A stretch of DNA of 64,000 bases. Origin: Auriscalpium vulgare. Lineage: Eukaryota; Basidiomycota; Agaricomycetes; Russulales; Auriscalpiaceae. A program made the position numbers and the translations under genes. Positions 45,589-56,436 of the stretch are shown here, piece by piece; within the stretch, counting starts at the first letter, position 1; every line of letters starts with the position of its first letter. The stretch is taken from the NCBI GenBank assembly GCA_019915015.1, contig JAHBBC010000017.1, positions 496,001-560,000 of the forward strand, read 5' to 3'. The notes under the pieces were generated by a model. That model was not told the origin of the DNA. It did not search any database and saw nothing but the letters and a program-made list of their open reading frames with translations.

Positions 45589-47372
45589 GTGAAGCGGGCG
45601 GAGGCGAAGCGGGCGGAGGAGATGGAGCGCATGAAGGAGCGGGAGCGGGTCCGCGTGCGAGAGGAGTTGGCAAGGAAGAAAGAGGAGAGTAGGGCGATGG
45701 AATCGCGTGCTCGAGATGAGGCGGCCAGCCAGGAGGTGAGCCAGGATGAAGGCGAGCAACAGAGGGGACGGCACATGCACAAGCGCAAGTTCGGCGATGT
45801 GGACAGCGATGAGGACCTGTACGGAACACCCAGGAGCACCAATGAATGTGAGTACGTGCGTGTTCGAGCAGGACAAATCACTTACCTTCATTTCAAGCTC
45901 CTGTCCGCCCGCAAACGCAGAAACGCCTCAGCGACGACGTGAATGGCCTTCGCGATGATGTCCGTGAGCTCAAACACACCGACAAGAAGACCAAAGAGCA
46001 GTTGAAAAAACTGGCCAAGGAGCTAGAACGCGCAAAAGCCGACAGGAAGGACGAAGTCAAAGCCTTGGGGATCCGCATCGCAACCTTGGAGGGGCAGTTG
46101 GCAGAGCTGGTAGCCGCGGGAGGCCCAGGAGGCGGAAGCGCTGTGAGAGACGAAGGACAAGGAACCAAAAGAAACAACACGTTCTCGGTAAGTCGGAAGT
46201 TATATTGCGCAGGCACAATATCACTCACACTTATTCAGGCCGTCATTCGGGCATGCCTCATGGGGATGATGCGAATAACCGATACGACGTGCCTCCCAGA
46301 TCCCATACCCGCCGTGTCCGGCGAACCCCTGCCGTACTGGGAGGTCATCGACGAAAGCATTTCAGGCGCAGGAGATGACGAGGAGAAGACGGTGACGACC
46401 CGAATCTTGCGCCCACGGTGGGATCTGGATTGGCCGGCAAACAGTAAGGCATGGTTTCCTGAGGTGGAGGAGAAAATCAGGCAACATGGGCATCGGTGGT
46501 CCAAAGAAATGTCCGCCGATGCCTTGAAGAGCATGTCAACCAAGGCGTACCGAGACACGATCCACACGACGTTTACATCCTGGAAGACGGCATACAAGAC
46601 TCAGCAGAAGGGGCCTGGAGAAAAAGAGGCCGCAAATAGGATCAAACGACTGAGAGGACGTCAGGCAACGGTAAAGTGACGTATATTCGTGTCGGCAAGG
46701 TAACTCACCGGCTTCTCCAGAAAGCCTCTCTGCGCAAGCAGCATCGCCACCAGGTGCAGGCGCTCCGAGGGCCGGAGTACAACTGGATAGAGGAGGTTGC
46801 CTATCAGTCCATCGACGAGTCGGGGGGAGAAGAAGACGAGCAGGGGGTCGACGCGCAGAGCACCGAAGAAGTTGAAGTGAGACGTAGTCCGCCGCGCAAG
46901 GGCAAGAAGCGTAAAGTGGAGTCATCAGCGCCATACGTTACGCGCGCGCCGGCGTATCACATTACCGAGGTACGTGTCCCTGAGACGAGAGTTCAACCGG
47001 AGACTTGACGACGGCGCGTGTTCCAGATCAATTCACTCTTGAAGACGCTCAACGTAGAAATTGCCAGGGAGCACAAGGTCCACAAGAGAAAGCGTGGGGA
47101 CCCCATTGAAGTGCCCCTGCCGGACGTTGGTAATGCAGGCAAGACAATTCGGCGCCGCTTCATCGATCCCAAGTGGATCGTCGCCCATCCCGAGCAAGAT
47201 CGACCGTGGTTCATTGAAGACGATGAACAGGAAGAGGCGCCGTCGCAGAGTGGGGAAGGGGCGGGGATGGTAACCCGGAGGCGATCGCAGAGGTCGTCGA
47301 CAGCCAGGCGGGCCTGAATGAGAGATCAGAAGCGGACAAAAAAAAAAGACTCGCTAGACGTACGTGTATATA

Positions 47373-50300
47373 TCAATTTGCGCCGAGAGCGCCTGCCTCT
47401 TCAATGTCAAAATCAGGTTCTTGTGTCATCTGAATTTCGTTGGTCAGGGTCTCAGACGGTACGCGCGCGCGACGGGCTCACATGGTTTCCGGACATGGTA
47501 ACCCACAAATCAATCTCCCTGTTGCCGTCATCCCAGGGGAGGTCGCCGAGGGCGAAATGGCCCGTAAGCCTAGTGGTGCTGACCGCCTCGTCCTTGCCTA
47601 ACACGTCTGCGAGCCAGGTTGAGTATCCGAGGTCGGCGGCACTGGAGAATATGAGCACAAATTACAAAGGCAGGGCAAATGAACACACTGAAGGTACCAG
47701 GGCATCTCTGGCATGTCATCGTCTCGCACAAAACGCTGGACGATAGTGACGCCCGCTGTGAGTGGGGGCTCCTCTGCGTCTTCCAGCGTGTGTTTCACTG
47801 TAAAAATATACTTGATGCGGACTGGGATATTCATGTCAATGAATGCGTATGACACGCCGACCCCGTGCAGGGCAGTCGCCGCTCCGAACCGCCTCTCATT
47901 CATGAAGCAATGAGAATGAGCCGTCACCGATCGCGTGATGAATGGTTCACCCTCGTCCCAGTTCCCGGCATCTACTACGAGATTGACATCGTCGCGCCAC
48001 CGGTCTTGAAGGTTGGCAAATACGAGGTTGTACAGCCCAAGTTCGTGAAGATTGCAAGTCTTCCCGCGCAAATATATCACTCCATCACCTGTGACGTTTC
48101 AGATACAGGGAAGGGAAGCGCGTCAGCACGAAGAACGCACCGTTCGTACCACACCTCTGCGCAAAGATTTGTTCTATCAGACTGCCTCGATTGTTCGATT
48201 TACTCGTCTTGCGTATATGTTCCTCTAAGTGTCGTAAAGCGGACGTGTCCTCTTCTGTTGGGTCTTCAATGGCGAGGAAATGAGTTCAACTCAGCGTCCG
48301 GGCACGGCACTCACCAAATCGTACAGGAGCAATCTCTTGATCCAGCTTCTCATGAGCGTACCTTCAAGCTCTCCGCCACCGTGTCCGTTGGTATTCACCT
48401 TGACCTGTCGCCCGTTGTTGCGCTCATTGCCAAAACACCAAAAACCGTAAACAGGGCCGAGCCGATAAATTGCGGGCGTACCCTGCATCATGAGGTGGCA
48501 GTACGGAGTGAGATGACAATCCATGTCAGCCCAAGAGCGCATCGCGCGGCCATGGTAGTCCTCAGCCCGCCGCGCCTCGTCCGGGGTGATTGACTGAGAC
48601 ATAACGATGCGGTTGCCGGAGATGAAGTCGAGGATGTTGGCGTAGTGATGGCGATAGTTCCTGTCCATTTCAGTTTCGTAATTTTCTTCGATATCGCTTG
48701 CCGTTGCATCAGCTTGTCGCCCAAGGTTTGCGCGACGGCGCTGCTGCATCAAACCTTCCGCCTGGCCGAGCCCTTCGCTTGCCTTCGTAGAGTCCTTCGG
48801 GTACGGTGCGTCCTCGTCCGGATGTCGCCGTCGATCTGGAAGGCATGGAAGAGGAGGAGGGGAAGAACGAGGGCAAAATTGCGCCACTCGTCTGCCTTCG
48901 ATATTGAGGCGAGCTGCATCCTGAAGCGTAAGAAACATATCAATGAGATCGCAAGGTAGTACGCACCTTCTTCGGAACGCGGGTCATTGACGATGGCCAT
49001 GTGATCCTTGACAGCATTTCGTCGAGCTTCTCGAGCGGCTTGTCGTTGCGTGATCGCGCTGTGAACATCCCCGTCTTGACGAGAATGCTGTTTGTCGCAT
49101 GTTTGACTTCACCTGCGAGCAGCGCTGTTAATGAGAGCATTCAAGGGGTAATTAAATCCGTACCGAGCAGAGCACCATGCATGAAATCTGGCGGCGTGTC
49201 CCTTGACGGCATGAAGTTGGGCATCGCACTCAAAGGAGTCCAACGCGCGCCTCGCTTGTCCTCAATTTCCTTGCGCACATCAGGGTCGTCCGTTACTTCC
49301 ACTTGAGCTGATATTTGAGATAGCGCCAATCGTTTTGCAGCTTGAATTCTGCGAGATATTTAGTCGCCGGAATATACGAAAGTGAAGCTCGTACTTGAGG
49401 GATCGAAACAGTCGCGGCAAACCAGCCCCGACAGCGGCTGGTAACATATCGTGCACATAAAAATGTTGTGTGTGACGCCGCGCAGGCCGCCAGACTTGCG
49501 ACTGGCCGGAAGGTCGGACGCTTCGATGTACATTGTGCCGTGGATTGGCTCGGGCTGAGCTTTGCCGTGCACGCGCATATTGATACCTGCAATCATTGTG
49601 AGCTTGATGACTATCGTGCAGCAAGACTGAACATACCTCCGTAGAGTCGTATAAAGTCCCGAACAAGCGGCTCCAAGATTTCATTGAGTTGCTCGTGCGT
49701 AGGCTCGTGGGGTCCGGGAATTGAGCAGACGAGGATGGTCTCCTCCGGCGCGAACCGCTTGGAACGTGGGTTGTTGCATATATTGACATAGACCGCGCCC
49801 GTGGAGTACCCACGACTACGCTTCATTGGGCTGAACCTAAAAGCACGCGTGAGCTGAGAAGATGCAGCCGGAAACTCAACTCACCAGTCAATATTGATCA
49901 TGAAGACCAGTCCGCAAGGGAGGGAGACAAACCGTTGATGAATGTTCTTGACATCAACATCCTCGAGGCCCCAATTGCCGCCGCGGCGCCGCTGGAGCCC
50001 CGCTTGGATAGCGCGCCAGCCATAGCCGTCATAAATGTTGTACATACGCTTATGCTTGTCGGCAAAAGTGTCTGCACCATGCAGAGCATCCTCGGGCGGC
50101 CGGATGGGCGCAGCAGGCCCCGGTTCATCCCCCTCGCCGCGCCAGTGCTGGAACTCGTCGTACTTGCCAGGGCGAAGGAGGAGTCGCTGGATCATGGGAA
50201 TGAGGGGTGCCATCGGAAGAACCTTGACGGGCGTGCGCTTGGTCTTGCCGTCGGCCAACGTCTTCGTGACATACAAAGTCCCTGAGCAGTTTGGCTGAGT

Positions 50301-51578
50301 GCACGAGGGGCCCTCCAGGCCGTAGAGCTCGGATGGCAGGTGACGGTGCCAGCATTTGTCGCACAGGAAGTAATAGACAATATACATGTCGGGGTCGAGC
50401 CCAAGGCGACGCTCTGCAGTTCTCAGCGTGCGCGCCATGTTTGCCAAGCCTGAGATGCGAGCACCAGTAGCGCGCTGGACAGCCATCAGTGTATCATATT
50501 GCGTTTCCAGGTACAATTTGATGGATTGTTCCGTGGCGCCATGAAAAGCGACCTGCAAATATGCCGTGACATATGAATTACGAATCCAGGGGTGCTCAGA
50601 GAAAGCAGGGGGCGGGCCGGAGTCCATATCGTCAAGCGAGACGTCGTCCCGCAAAGGGCCATCAAATACTTGCTCGTGCGTCCGAAACAGAGGGTCGTCG
50701 TCGAGCACAGGCAGCTCCTCGTCTCAAAGGTTGTCGTTGGAAGCGTCTTCATGGTCAGTCCCAGCGTTGTCATGGTCAGACAGATGCAGAAGAGGAGCAC
50801 GAGCACAATCAGCGTGGTAGAGCCCGCCTAGTTCGTCATCTGAGCTCGAGGCGTCTTCGACGGTGGGTCGCATATATGCGCCGGGTCGGCGGTCAGCGTC
50901 CAGATCCTCGAAAAGGTCGTTGAAGGCGTCGTCGAAGGCGTCGGGGGCTACTGGAGAGGGATCGCGTGGCAGGGGGGACCACATTTGTGGTGTAGGTGAG
51001 CCTGGTCCTGGGCACTTGATCAGCATATATGCGCCTGAGATGCACTGTAACGCACCTGCAAATTCCATGCTGGACTCCCGGGACGCAGCTGCGGGTCTAG
51101 CTGCTGCGTCTGGAAAGGGATCGCGCGGCGGGGGGGACCATGTTTGTGGTGTATGTGTCCCTGGTACTCGTTAATTATCAGCATATATGCGCCTGAGATG
51201 CAACTGCGACGCACCTCCAGGTTCCAAGCTGGGTTCCCGGGCCCCAGCTGTGGGACTAGCTGCGAGGAAGCCCCATGATCCATCATCCAAATTGAAGTCC
51301 TCGTCGGCGTTGTCGAGAGGCGCAGGCAAGAATGGTGCGCGCGACGCAAGAAATGGGGAGCGGCTGCGACGACGATGGTGATCGGGCCACTCAGCAGCAG
51401 CTACTCGCTTGCTACTGCTTGCTTTCTGATGTTCCTCCTCATCGCCTACACCCCGGGTAGCCAATCTCTCTGTCTGTATATGATTCCATATCGTCTTCGC
51501 CTTCTGCTGCGCGTTGGTCTTGAGGCATGTAGAGCACGGACAAGCCCGCAAGGCGCTGTCGCGAGGTCGCGGGTGCAT
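47373..51578 (-). CDS. Tnp2-type (CACTA) transposase
   Basis: This is a multi-exon minus-strand transposase gene. The N-terminal part has a zinc-knuckle-like segment, CPCSTCLKTNAQQKAKTIWN. The central exon (50708-49881) carries HPWIRNSYVTAYLQVAFHGA, FLCDKCWHRHLPSELYGLEG, CTQPNCSGTLYVTKTLADG, LLRPGKYDEFQHWRG and YNIYDGYGWRAIQAGLQRRR, and ends VSLPCGLVFMINIDW. Further exons give AVYVNICNNPRSKRFAPEE, SIPGPHEPTHEQLNEILEPL, TICYQPLSGLVCRDCFDPSS and DTPPDFMHGALLG. The later exon around 48300-48700 has HLTPYCHLMMQ and NTNGHGGGELEGTLMRSWIK. The C-terminus has DLGYSTWLADVLGKDEAVST and stops at 47373. These are the signatures of the Agaricomycete Tnp2 family. The exons that I could follow stay open, so the gene may be intact. 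The start at 51578 is tentative because the 5' exons are duplicated around 51000-51240. Confidence 0.8.
50945..51240. repeat. Tandem duplication of about 175 bp in Tnp2 5' exons
   Basis: The series GGGATCGCG.GGC.GGGGGGACCA, TTGTGGTGTA, CCTGGT, then CAGCATATATGCGCCTGAGATG followed by GCACCT and CTCCCGGG occurs twice, at about 50950-51080 and about 51115-51240. A further partial GCATATATGCGCC word is at 50870. It may have created extra short exons in the transposase N-terminal linker. Confidence 0.8.
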
Positions 51579-52214
51579 GTTGACCTGAGCAGGAGGAGAA
51601 TAGAGCGGTCAGAGAGAGCAGCGACGGTGGCTAGCGTCGAGGATGGCGGCGGAAGGAGAGCTGGCATGCGCATGCGGTAGCGTACAGTGTGCGTCGCAGA
51701 CAGGCGCGACTTAGAGCAAATTCAGACGACGCGTCAAGCACGTGGCTCATATCTAGCCGCCCAGATCTAATATTCATCTATCTGGCGCCGGATCTCATAG
51801 ATCTCAAATCGCCCTGATCTGTCCGGCTCCGGATCTCAAATTTCATTGGTCCTCAGCCGTCCCGCCGCGGACATTACAAATTCCCAGCTACCTACAGGTA
51901 CGGACATTCTGGGCTGATGTGCTGTGTGGGGAGGGTGGATCCCCCGCGTATGCGGGAGGAGCGCAATGGAGCAGCGGTGCCACGGGTCCGCGTAACGCCA
52001 ATGCCGGTACACACAAACACGTTCCATACCACGAAAAACCAACTGAATCCTATTTTCTGCAGCAAGTACATGCGGATATCGTAGCGCCGCATTCGACCAT
52101 GGCGCGCGTCCGTGTGGACGTACGATTTTCAAATGAAGTGGCCCGGCATGTGAGCGATGAGGGGCGGGTGGCGGGCGGTCGGGCCACGTGGACGTACATG
52201 TACACTTGCTTGTC
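51579..52214. other. 5' flank of Tnp2, GATCT-rich
   Basis: No gene is supported. The stretch 51770-51845 contains repeated AGATCT, GGATCTC and CCGGATCTCA words. It may be subterminal sequence of the outer transposon. Confidence 0.35.
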
Positions 52215-52905
52215 AGACTCAATGTCCGTTTCGATTGAGTTGCGCACGGGAGCGCGCGCATGAGTTTGGATTGCGCCGTCGGTTGGATTCGGATCGCGGG
52301 GGCAACGCAAGTGGAGCTAGGAGCGGCGCGCGCGATGGAGATCCGCGAGTAGCGAGGCGGCTGGCGGTGGCGGTAACGCGCGCGAGGGCGAGCAGCACTT
52401 ACAGCAGCCAACAGGATCAGCGCTACTCTGGCGGGTCTCATTGGGCACAGACCGGATCGGCTGGCTGGCTGGCATCAGTTACTTACATAAATGCATCTGC
52501 AGCGAAGTACAGTACAGCAGGACTCACTCGCGGGCGGAGTCTGCCAGCATGGCCGGGGCTATATATCAGCGAGCACTAGTACTGGCGCGCGATCATGGCG
52601 TGCACGTAGCACGGGAGGGCCAAAAGTGAAAGTGGGAGGATGCTCATGCGGGGTGCTCGTCGTGGATCAGATCTGAGATCAGTACTTGTGTAGATGGCCG
52701 TGGACTCGAGACCAGCGGATCAACAGTGCTAGTGCTAGTGAGGGCGCGAGCTCGAGCGGGATCATGCCCCGCAAGGCAAGCCGCTCGATCGTCCACCGCG
52801 CGCGACAGATAAATAGATCAGAATAGCGGATAGATACAGTAGACGAGCAGCGGAGAGGATAGCAATATCCTGGGCATATTGATGATACTGTAATTCGCGA
52901 TCTGG
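52215..52905. repeat. Dispersed repeat, copy of 63345-64000
   Basis: The two blocks align nearly end to end in the same orientation. Shared stretches include TTGGATTCGGATCGCGGGGG, ACAGCAGCCAACAGGATCAG, GCGAGCACTAGTACTGGCGC and GCATATTGATGATACTGT. Small indels distinguish them. The second copy runs off the window end. No coding content is recognised. Confidence 0.9.
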
Positions 52906-53711
52906 GCACCGTACGCGGTCACTGAAGTGATTACTACATCACGGCACCGTCCCTCCCCTCCTGCTCCTCCTCCTCGGAGCGCGCGCAGGCACCCGCGCGT
53001 CCATACCGGGCATGGTACGAGCTGTCAGTGTCGGCAAGACGCAATGTCGCGCACGTCGGGAAAGCTGGTTATTAATTGATGTTGGGGGGCTACGGCCGCC
53101 GTGCGGGAGTCGGGACGGGCGGGCCATGGCGCAAACGGACGGTAGACGGTGGACGGTGGATGAACGACGCGGGCCGGCGCACGCGCCGGCGCCTTCCGCC
53201 GCGCCCTCCTGCTAGTACGCGGCCAGTCTCTAGCTAGTAGCCCGGAGGCAACCTGTCTGTCTGTCTGTCCGTTGGCGGGCACAGGATCCTGTGGCCGTAC
53301 AGCAACAGCAACAGTGACATCCTCCCTAGTGCTAAATCGACTTGCGCATGGCCATTGCCGGCCCGCTACATAGTATACGTATATGCGCAGTTGCTCCTGG
53401 CCCGGGCGGGCGGGGTGCAGTGTTCACCGGACGGACTGAACAGCGGGGCACCAAAACCGGTACCGTAGACAGAGGGGTATTGTCATTGCCGCGATGTGCC
53501 AGATATACTGGTGCGGAATCCCGGAGCTAGGAAAGCGGTGGTGCGCAGGTACATGTACGTGTACTGCTGCTTCCCCGATGCGGGGCGTACTTACTTACTA
53601 TCACTTACCAATGCGCGCAGGAGGTGCCGGTGGATGCGTGCACCACGTCATGCAGATGATTAAAATTGTATGTTATTTATCTTCTTCACTGCCATATGCT
53701 CGCTAACGGCC
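52906..53711. other. GC-rich, no recognisable gene
   Basis: There are short frames only. A CTGT microsatellite lies at 53253-53269. A 5' part of the following DUF6532 gene would be expected here, but I could not find its conserved exons. Confidence 0.4.
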
Positions 53712-54531
53712 ATGCGCATCCTGCAGCCCGAGGCTCGTGTGTCCAATTATTGCAAGAAATTCAAAGACGTCCCGTCCCACAGCGTCAAGCCCATGTACAA
53801 TCTCTCGGGCATCCCAGAGAACAAGTACATCCGCAGGTTGAAGGAGATGCGTAGGCCGGACGCTCGCCTCTACATATTCCCCGGAGATTTTGCGGTGAGT
53901 CGTGCTTGAACCTGCGCGGGGACGTTCACTAACACGCACTCCGTCGCTCACGTCAGACGTTGGTGTTAGAGACAGGCGAGCCATTCTTCCACCCAGCGGT
54001 CATCGCCGTCATTCGTGAAGTCTGCTTTGGCCCCACCGCATCGCCAAGATTCTCCCGCAAGATGTATGCCAAGATTGGGCGGAACCAAGATATTCCCGAG
54101 CTCCCTCGGTCGATGGTAGCTATGGCAGCCACCGCGGTATGTGCTTAATTGAAGCCCGCTGTGTTCCGTTCTCACAGGATCACCAGCTCGATGCAGCGCT
54201 GTCTGCGTATGATCTCAGCCCTGAGGCCCCCACAGTTGCCGACTTCACTGCGGACCAGTTCGGCAAGGTTTACAAGGAGCATTGGACCCGCTTGCGGCGC
54301 TTGAAGAAGACCTCTGCAGTCGGGTACTCCAGGCTCATGTCTAGGCTCTATCATGCGGTGTACGTCCCCAATCTTAGCGGGACAAAGCCTGCTACGACCT
54401 GCTGATGATGTCTCCACAGCTCACAGAACGGCAGCAACTCCGACGTTGACACAGAGGACGACATGCAGCCCATCGCCGAGAATGATTTCGTTGACGACGA
54501 GGCGTTCTTGAAGGCCTTTGGTGAAGAGTAG
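53712..54531 (+). pseudogene. DUF6532 protein, probably 5'-truncated
   Basis: Four exons join in frame: ...EARVSNYCKKFKDVPSHSV and MRRPDARLYIFPGDFA (GTGAGT intron); TLVLETGEPFFHPAVIAVIR to SMVAMAATA (GTATGT intron); DHQLDAALSAYDLSPEAPTV, then FTADQFGKVYKEHWTRLRRL to MSRLYHAV (GTACGT intron). The last exon is SQNGSNSDVDTEDDMQPIAE, ending AFLKAFGEE at 54531. The block FFHPAVIAVIRE...LPRSMVAMAATA...ADFTADQFGKVYKEHW is the C-terminal half of the DUF6532 domain, which is common and often transposon-associated in Agaricomycetes. The expected larger N-terminal region is not seen, so this is probably truncated. It could equally begin upstream of an unrecognised intron, since CTGCAG at 53726 could be an acceptor. 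No function is known. Confidence 0.65.
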
Positions 54532-56195
54532 ACAGCGCCGGGACAAGGTGGTGACTGGGCTGGTGCTTTGGGCAATGTGTTCTCTCCCACAGCTGCGTTT
54601 CCTATTCATCATTCATTCCATTTTGTGTGCAGCTACCCTGTAGAGTGCATATCATGTTCTTATAGATGTCTTAGTATGATCTAGGCTCTGTCTTAATATG
54701 ATCTTGTCAAGAGCTCGATGTGTCCTTGGTGTGATCTCAATGTGTTCTTGGTGTGACATGCATCACTTACTGAAATTTAGTGCAAGTGGGGTGGACCTAC
54801 AGTGGTATTGGCCTTACACTGGTATAAAAATGACCACAATAAGATCAATTTAAGTATGAGCTAACCTTAACTTACCCTTAGCTTGGTATGACCATATAAG
54901 ACCTTATTGGTGCAGCATGTCATCTTATAAGGAGGGAAGGGGTTTCCAGATGTAGCAGTACATTACATTGTATGTCTGCTACTAATGAAAGAGGAAAGTA
55001 CACATGAAGGCTTGCAGTCGCTGCGCCCAGAAGCGGACCGCCAGTGCCGGTGCCGGTGATAGCCGAGTCCAGCCGGCCGCATCAAAATGAACCTCGGTCG
55101 TCCCGTCAACCGTACTCTGCAGGGCGTCTGCGAATATTGATGTGGCACTCAAAAGGTTAGCTGTCTTCAAGTAAGCGAAGGGAGGAGAGCTTGAGAGGGC
55201 GTAGAAGAGAGGAGAGGATGAGAACCTAGAACCCAATCCCTCGAGCGGGCATCCGGAGTATCTCGACGGGAGCACGCTGGTGAGGGTATGAGGGTAGAAT
55301 AGATTGCCTTATGTAATACTATTCATAGGTATATGTCCAATCTGCTTATCTAACGACCCACAAAGGTTATTGGTTCATGATTAAATATGCTACGGAAGGC
55401 TATACTATACGTATTCAGAAGGATAGTTGACATCTCCGTTACAGGTGGTGTGCGTGGCGCTGTTGATGGGGACCTCACGCGACCGAGTGGTGAGGTGGCG
55501 TGCGATGCGCTGTGACGTGGGGGCGCCGTCTTGGTTTCCAACTCCGCGCATGATCTTTCTGCGGTCAATTGGAGGGGTCCACGAGTTCCGCCCTGCCCTT
55601 GAAACACTGCTTCTCCTCGCCGGCACCGCTGCTCGCCTGCCTGTTCTTCATCTTCAGCGCGCTGGCCGCGATGCTTGCGCTGGGGCACATAGCTGGCGCT
55701 GAGATGGGGGACGCCGAGCTGCAAGATGACCGTGACGTGGTGAGTGGCACGTGCTTCGGAATCTTGTGAGATAACGGGTTGACGGAAGCTTGGTAAGGCT
55801 TTGAGGGATCAAGACAAGTCCAGGATATGTACCTGTGCTCAAATTGTGCAAGTCTTCCAGGCTAGTTGTGGTGGCCCATGGTGGCCCGGTGTCACATGTA
55901 ATGCGGCGGGGGCCTCGTGCAGTGTGGTAAGCTCTAGCGGCCAGCACTTTGTCTATGCTCAGATTTTTGAATAGCAAGAAATATTTGCCTACCTCGGGCA
56001 ACAAACATTCTACTGCACTACACACGCGCGGACAAACTTTTTAATGGCTATAGTCTCTCTGGTGGCACGTCACGGTCAACTTGCACAGACAATCAGCCAC
56101 CAACATCAAATTACGCTTATGGCATGGCCAATGTTTAACCAAAAAGGTTCACACAACTTCCTAATTATGAAGTTGAAAACCAAAATGCTGGTGGG
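54532..56195. other. AT-rich then GC-rich non-coding stretch
   Basis: The stretch 54600-54960 is AT-rich with repeated TATGATCT, GTGTGATCT and GTTCTTGGTGTGA words, possibly the end of the DUF6532-bearing element. The stretch 55400-55760 has short frames in both directions without family features. Confidence 0.4.
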
Positions 56196-56228
56196 GAGAC
56201 CTGATCCCTGTCGGGACCAGGCATAATT
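56193..56228. other. Inverted repeat in NLR3 3' flank
   Basis: This is the counterpart of 16045-16086: GACCTGATCCCTGTCGGGAC followed by CAGGCATAAT, about 210 bp beyond the NLR3 stop. Confidence 0.6.
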
Positions 56229-56436
56229 GTCTTTCATACTCTGAGAATGTACAGAAATGTGAAACAAACAAAATAGATAATAGAAAAGGAGCCACTTGTG
56301 AGACAAAGGAAGAGAAAGAAGAAAAATCAAAGAAAGAATGGCAAACGCAACAAATGTCCTGATGAATAAAAAGATAGCACTCTATCAACTGAACTACTCC
56401 TATCATTCTGGATGCCACAACAATTTTACATTCCCC

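Larger units (their letters stand above)
27598..47317 (+). pseudogene. Coiled-coil protein gene, split by KDZ element
   Basis: This is a multi-exon plus-strand gene. It starts MKGRKKAAKRTEQVVDIDAL. Its introns have GTGAGT donors near 27882, 28136 and 28292. A long charged exon (from 28351) is full of A-E-E-K-R heptads, a likely coiled coil. The exon is broken at 29086 by the KDZ element and resumes in the same phase at about 45582, as EEVKRAEAKRAEEMERMKER. The 3' exons (45930-47317) contain the coiled coil VRELKHTDKKTKEQLKKLAK, a conserved core (GHRWSKEMSADALKSM, YNWIEEVAYQSIDESGGEED) and a basic tail. A TGA at 28847-28849 also interrupts the frame. There is a 24-27-bp internal duplication (APMDDLLD twice, about 28040-28090). 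It ends 55 bp from the convergent Tnp2 gene and may be an accessory gene of the same element. I do not recognise a named family. Confidence 0.6.
27598..51578. mobile_element. Putative outer CACTA/Tnp2 element (ends unresolved)
   Basis: The limits given are those of the two convergent genes, not of the DNA element. The Tnp2-type transposase gene (minus) and the coiled-coil gene (plus) are tail to tail with only 55 bp between stops, which suggests one transposon carrying both. I looked for CACTA-like inverted ends in 25.8-27.6 and 51.6-53.5 kb and found none that I trust. The element is enlarged by the nested KDZ insertion. Confidence 0.45.

Noticed and set aside
56360..56410. tRNA-like D arm on the minus strand (AGTAGTTCAGTTGATAGAGTG)
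   Set aside because: It resembles an A box, but no T arm, acceptor stem or terminator follows at the right distance.
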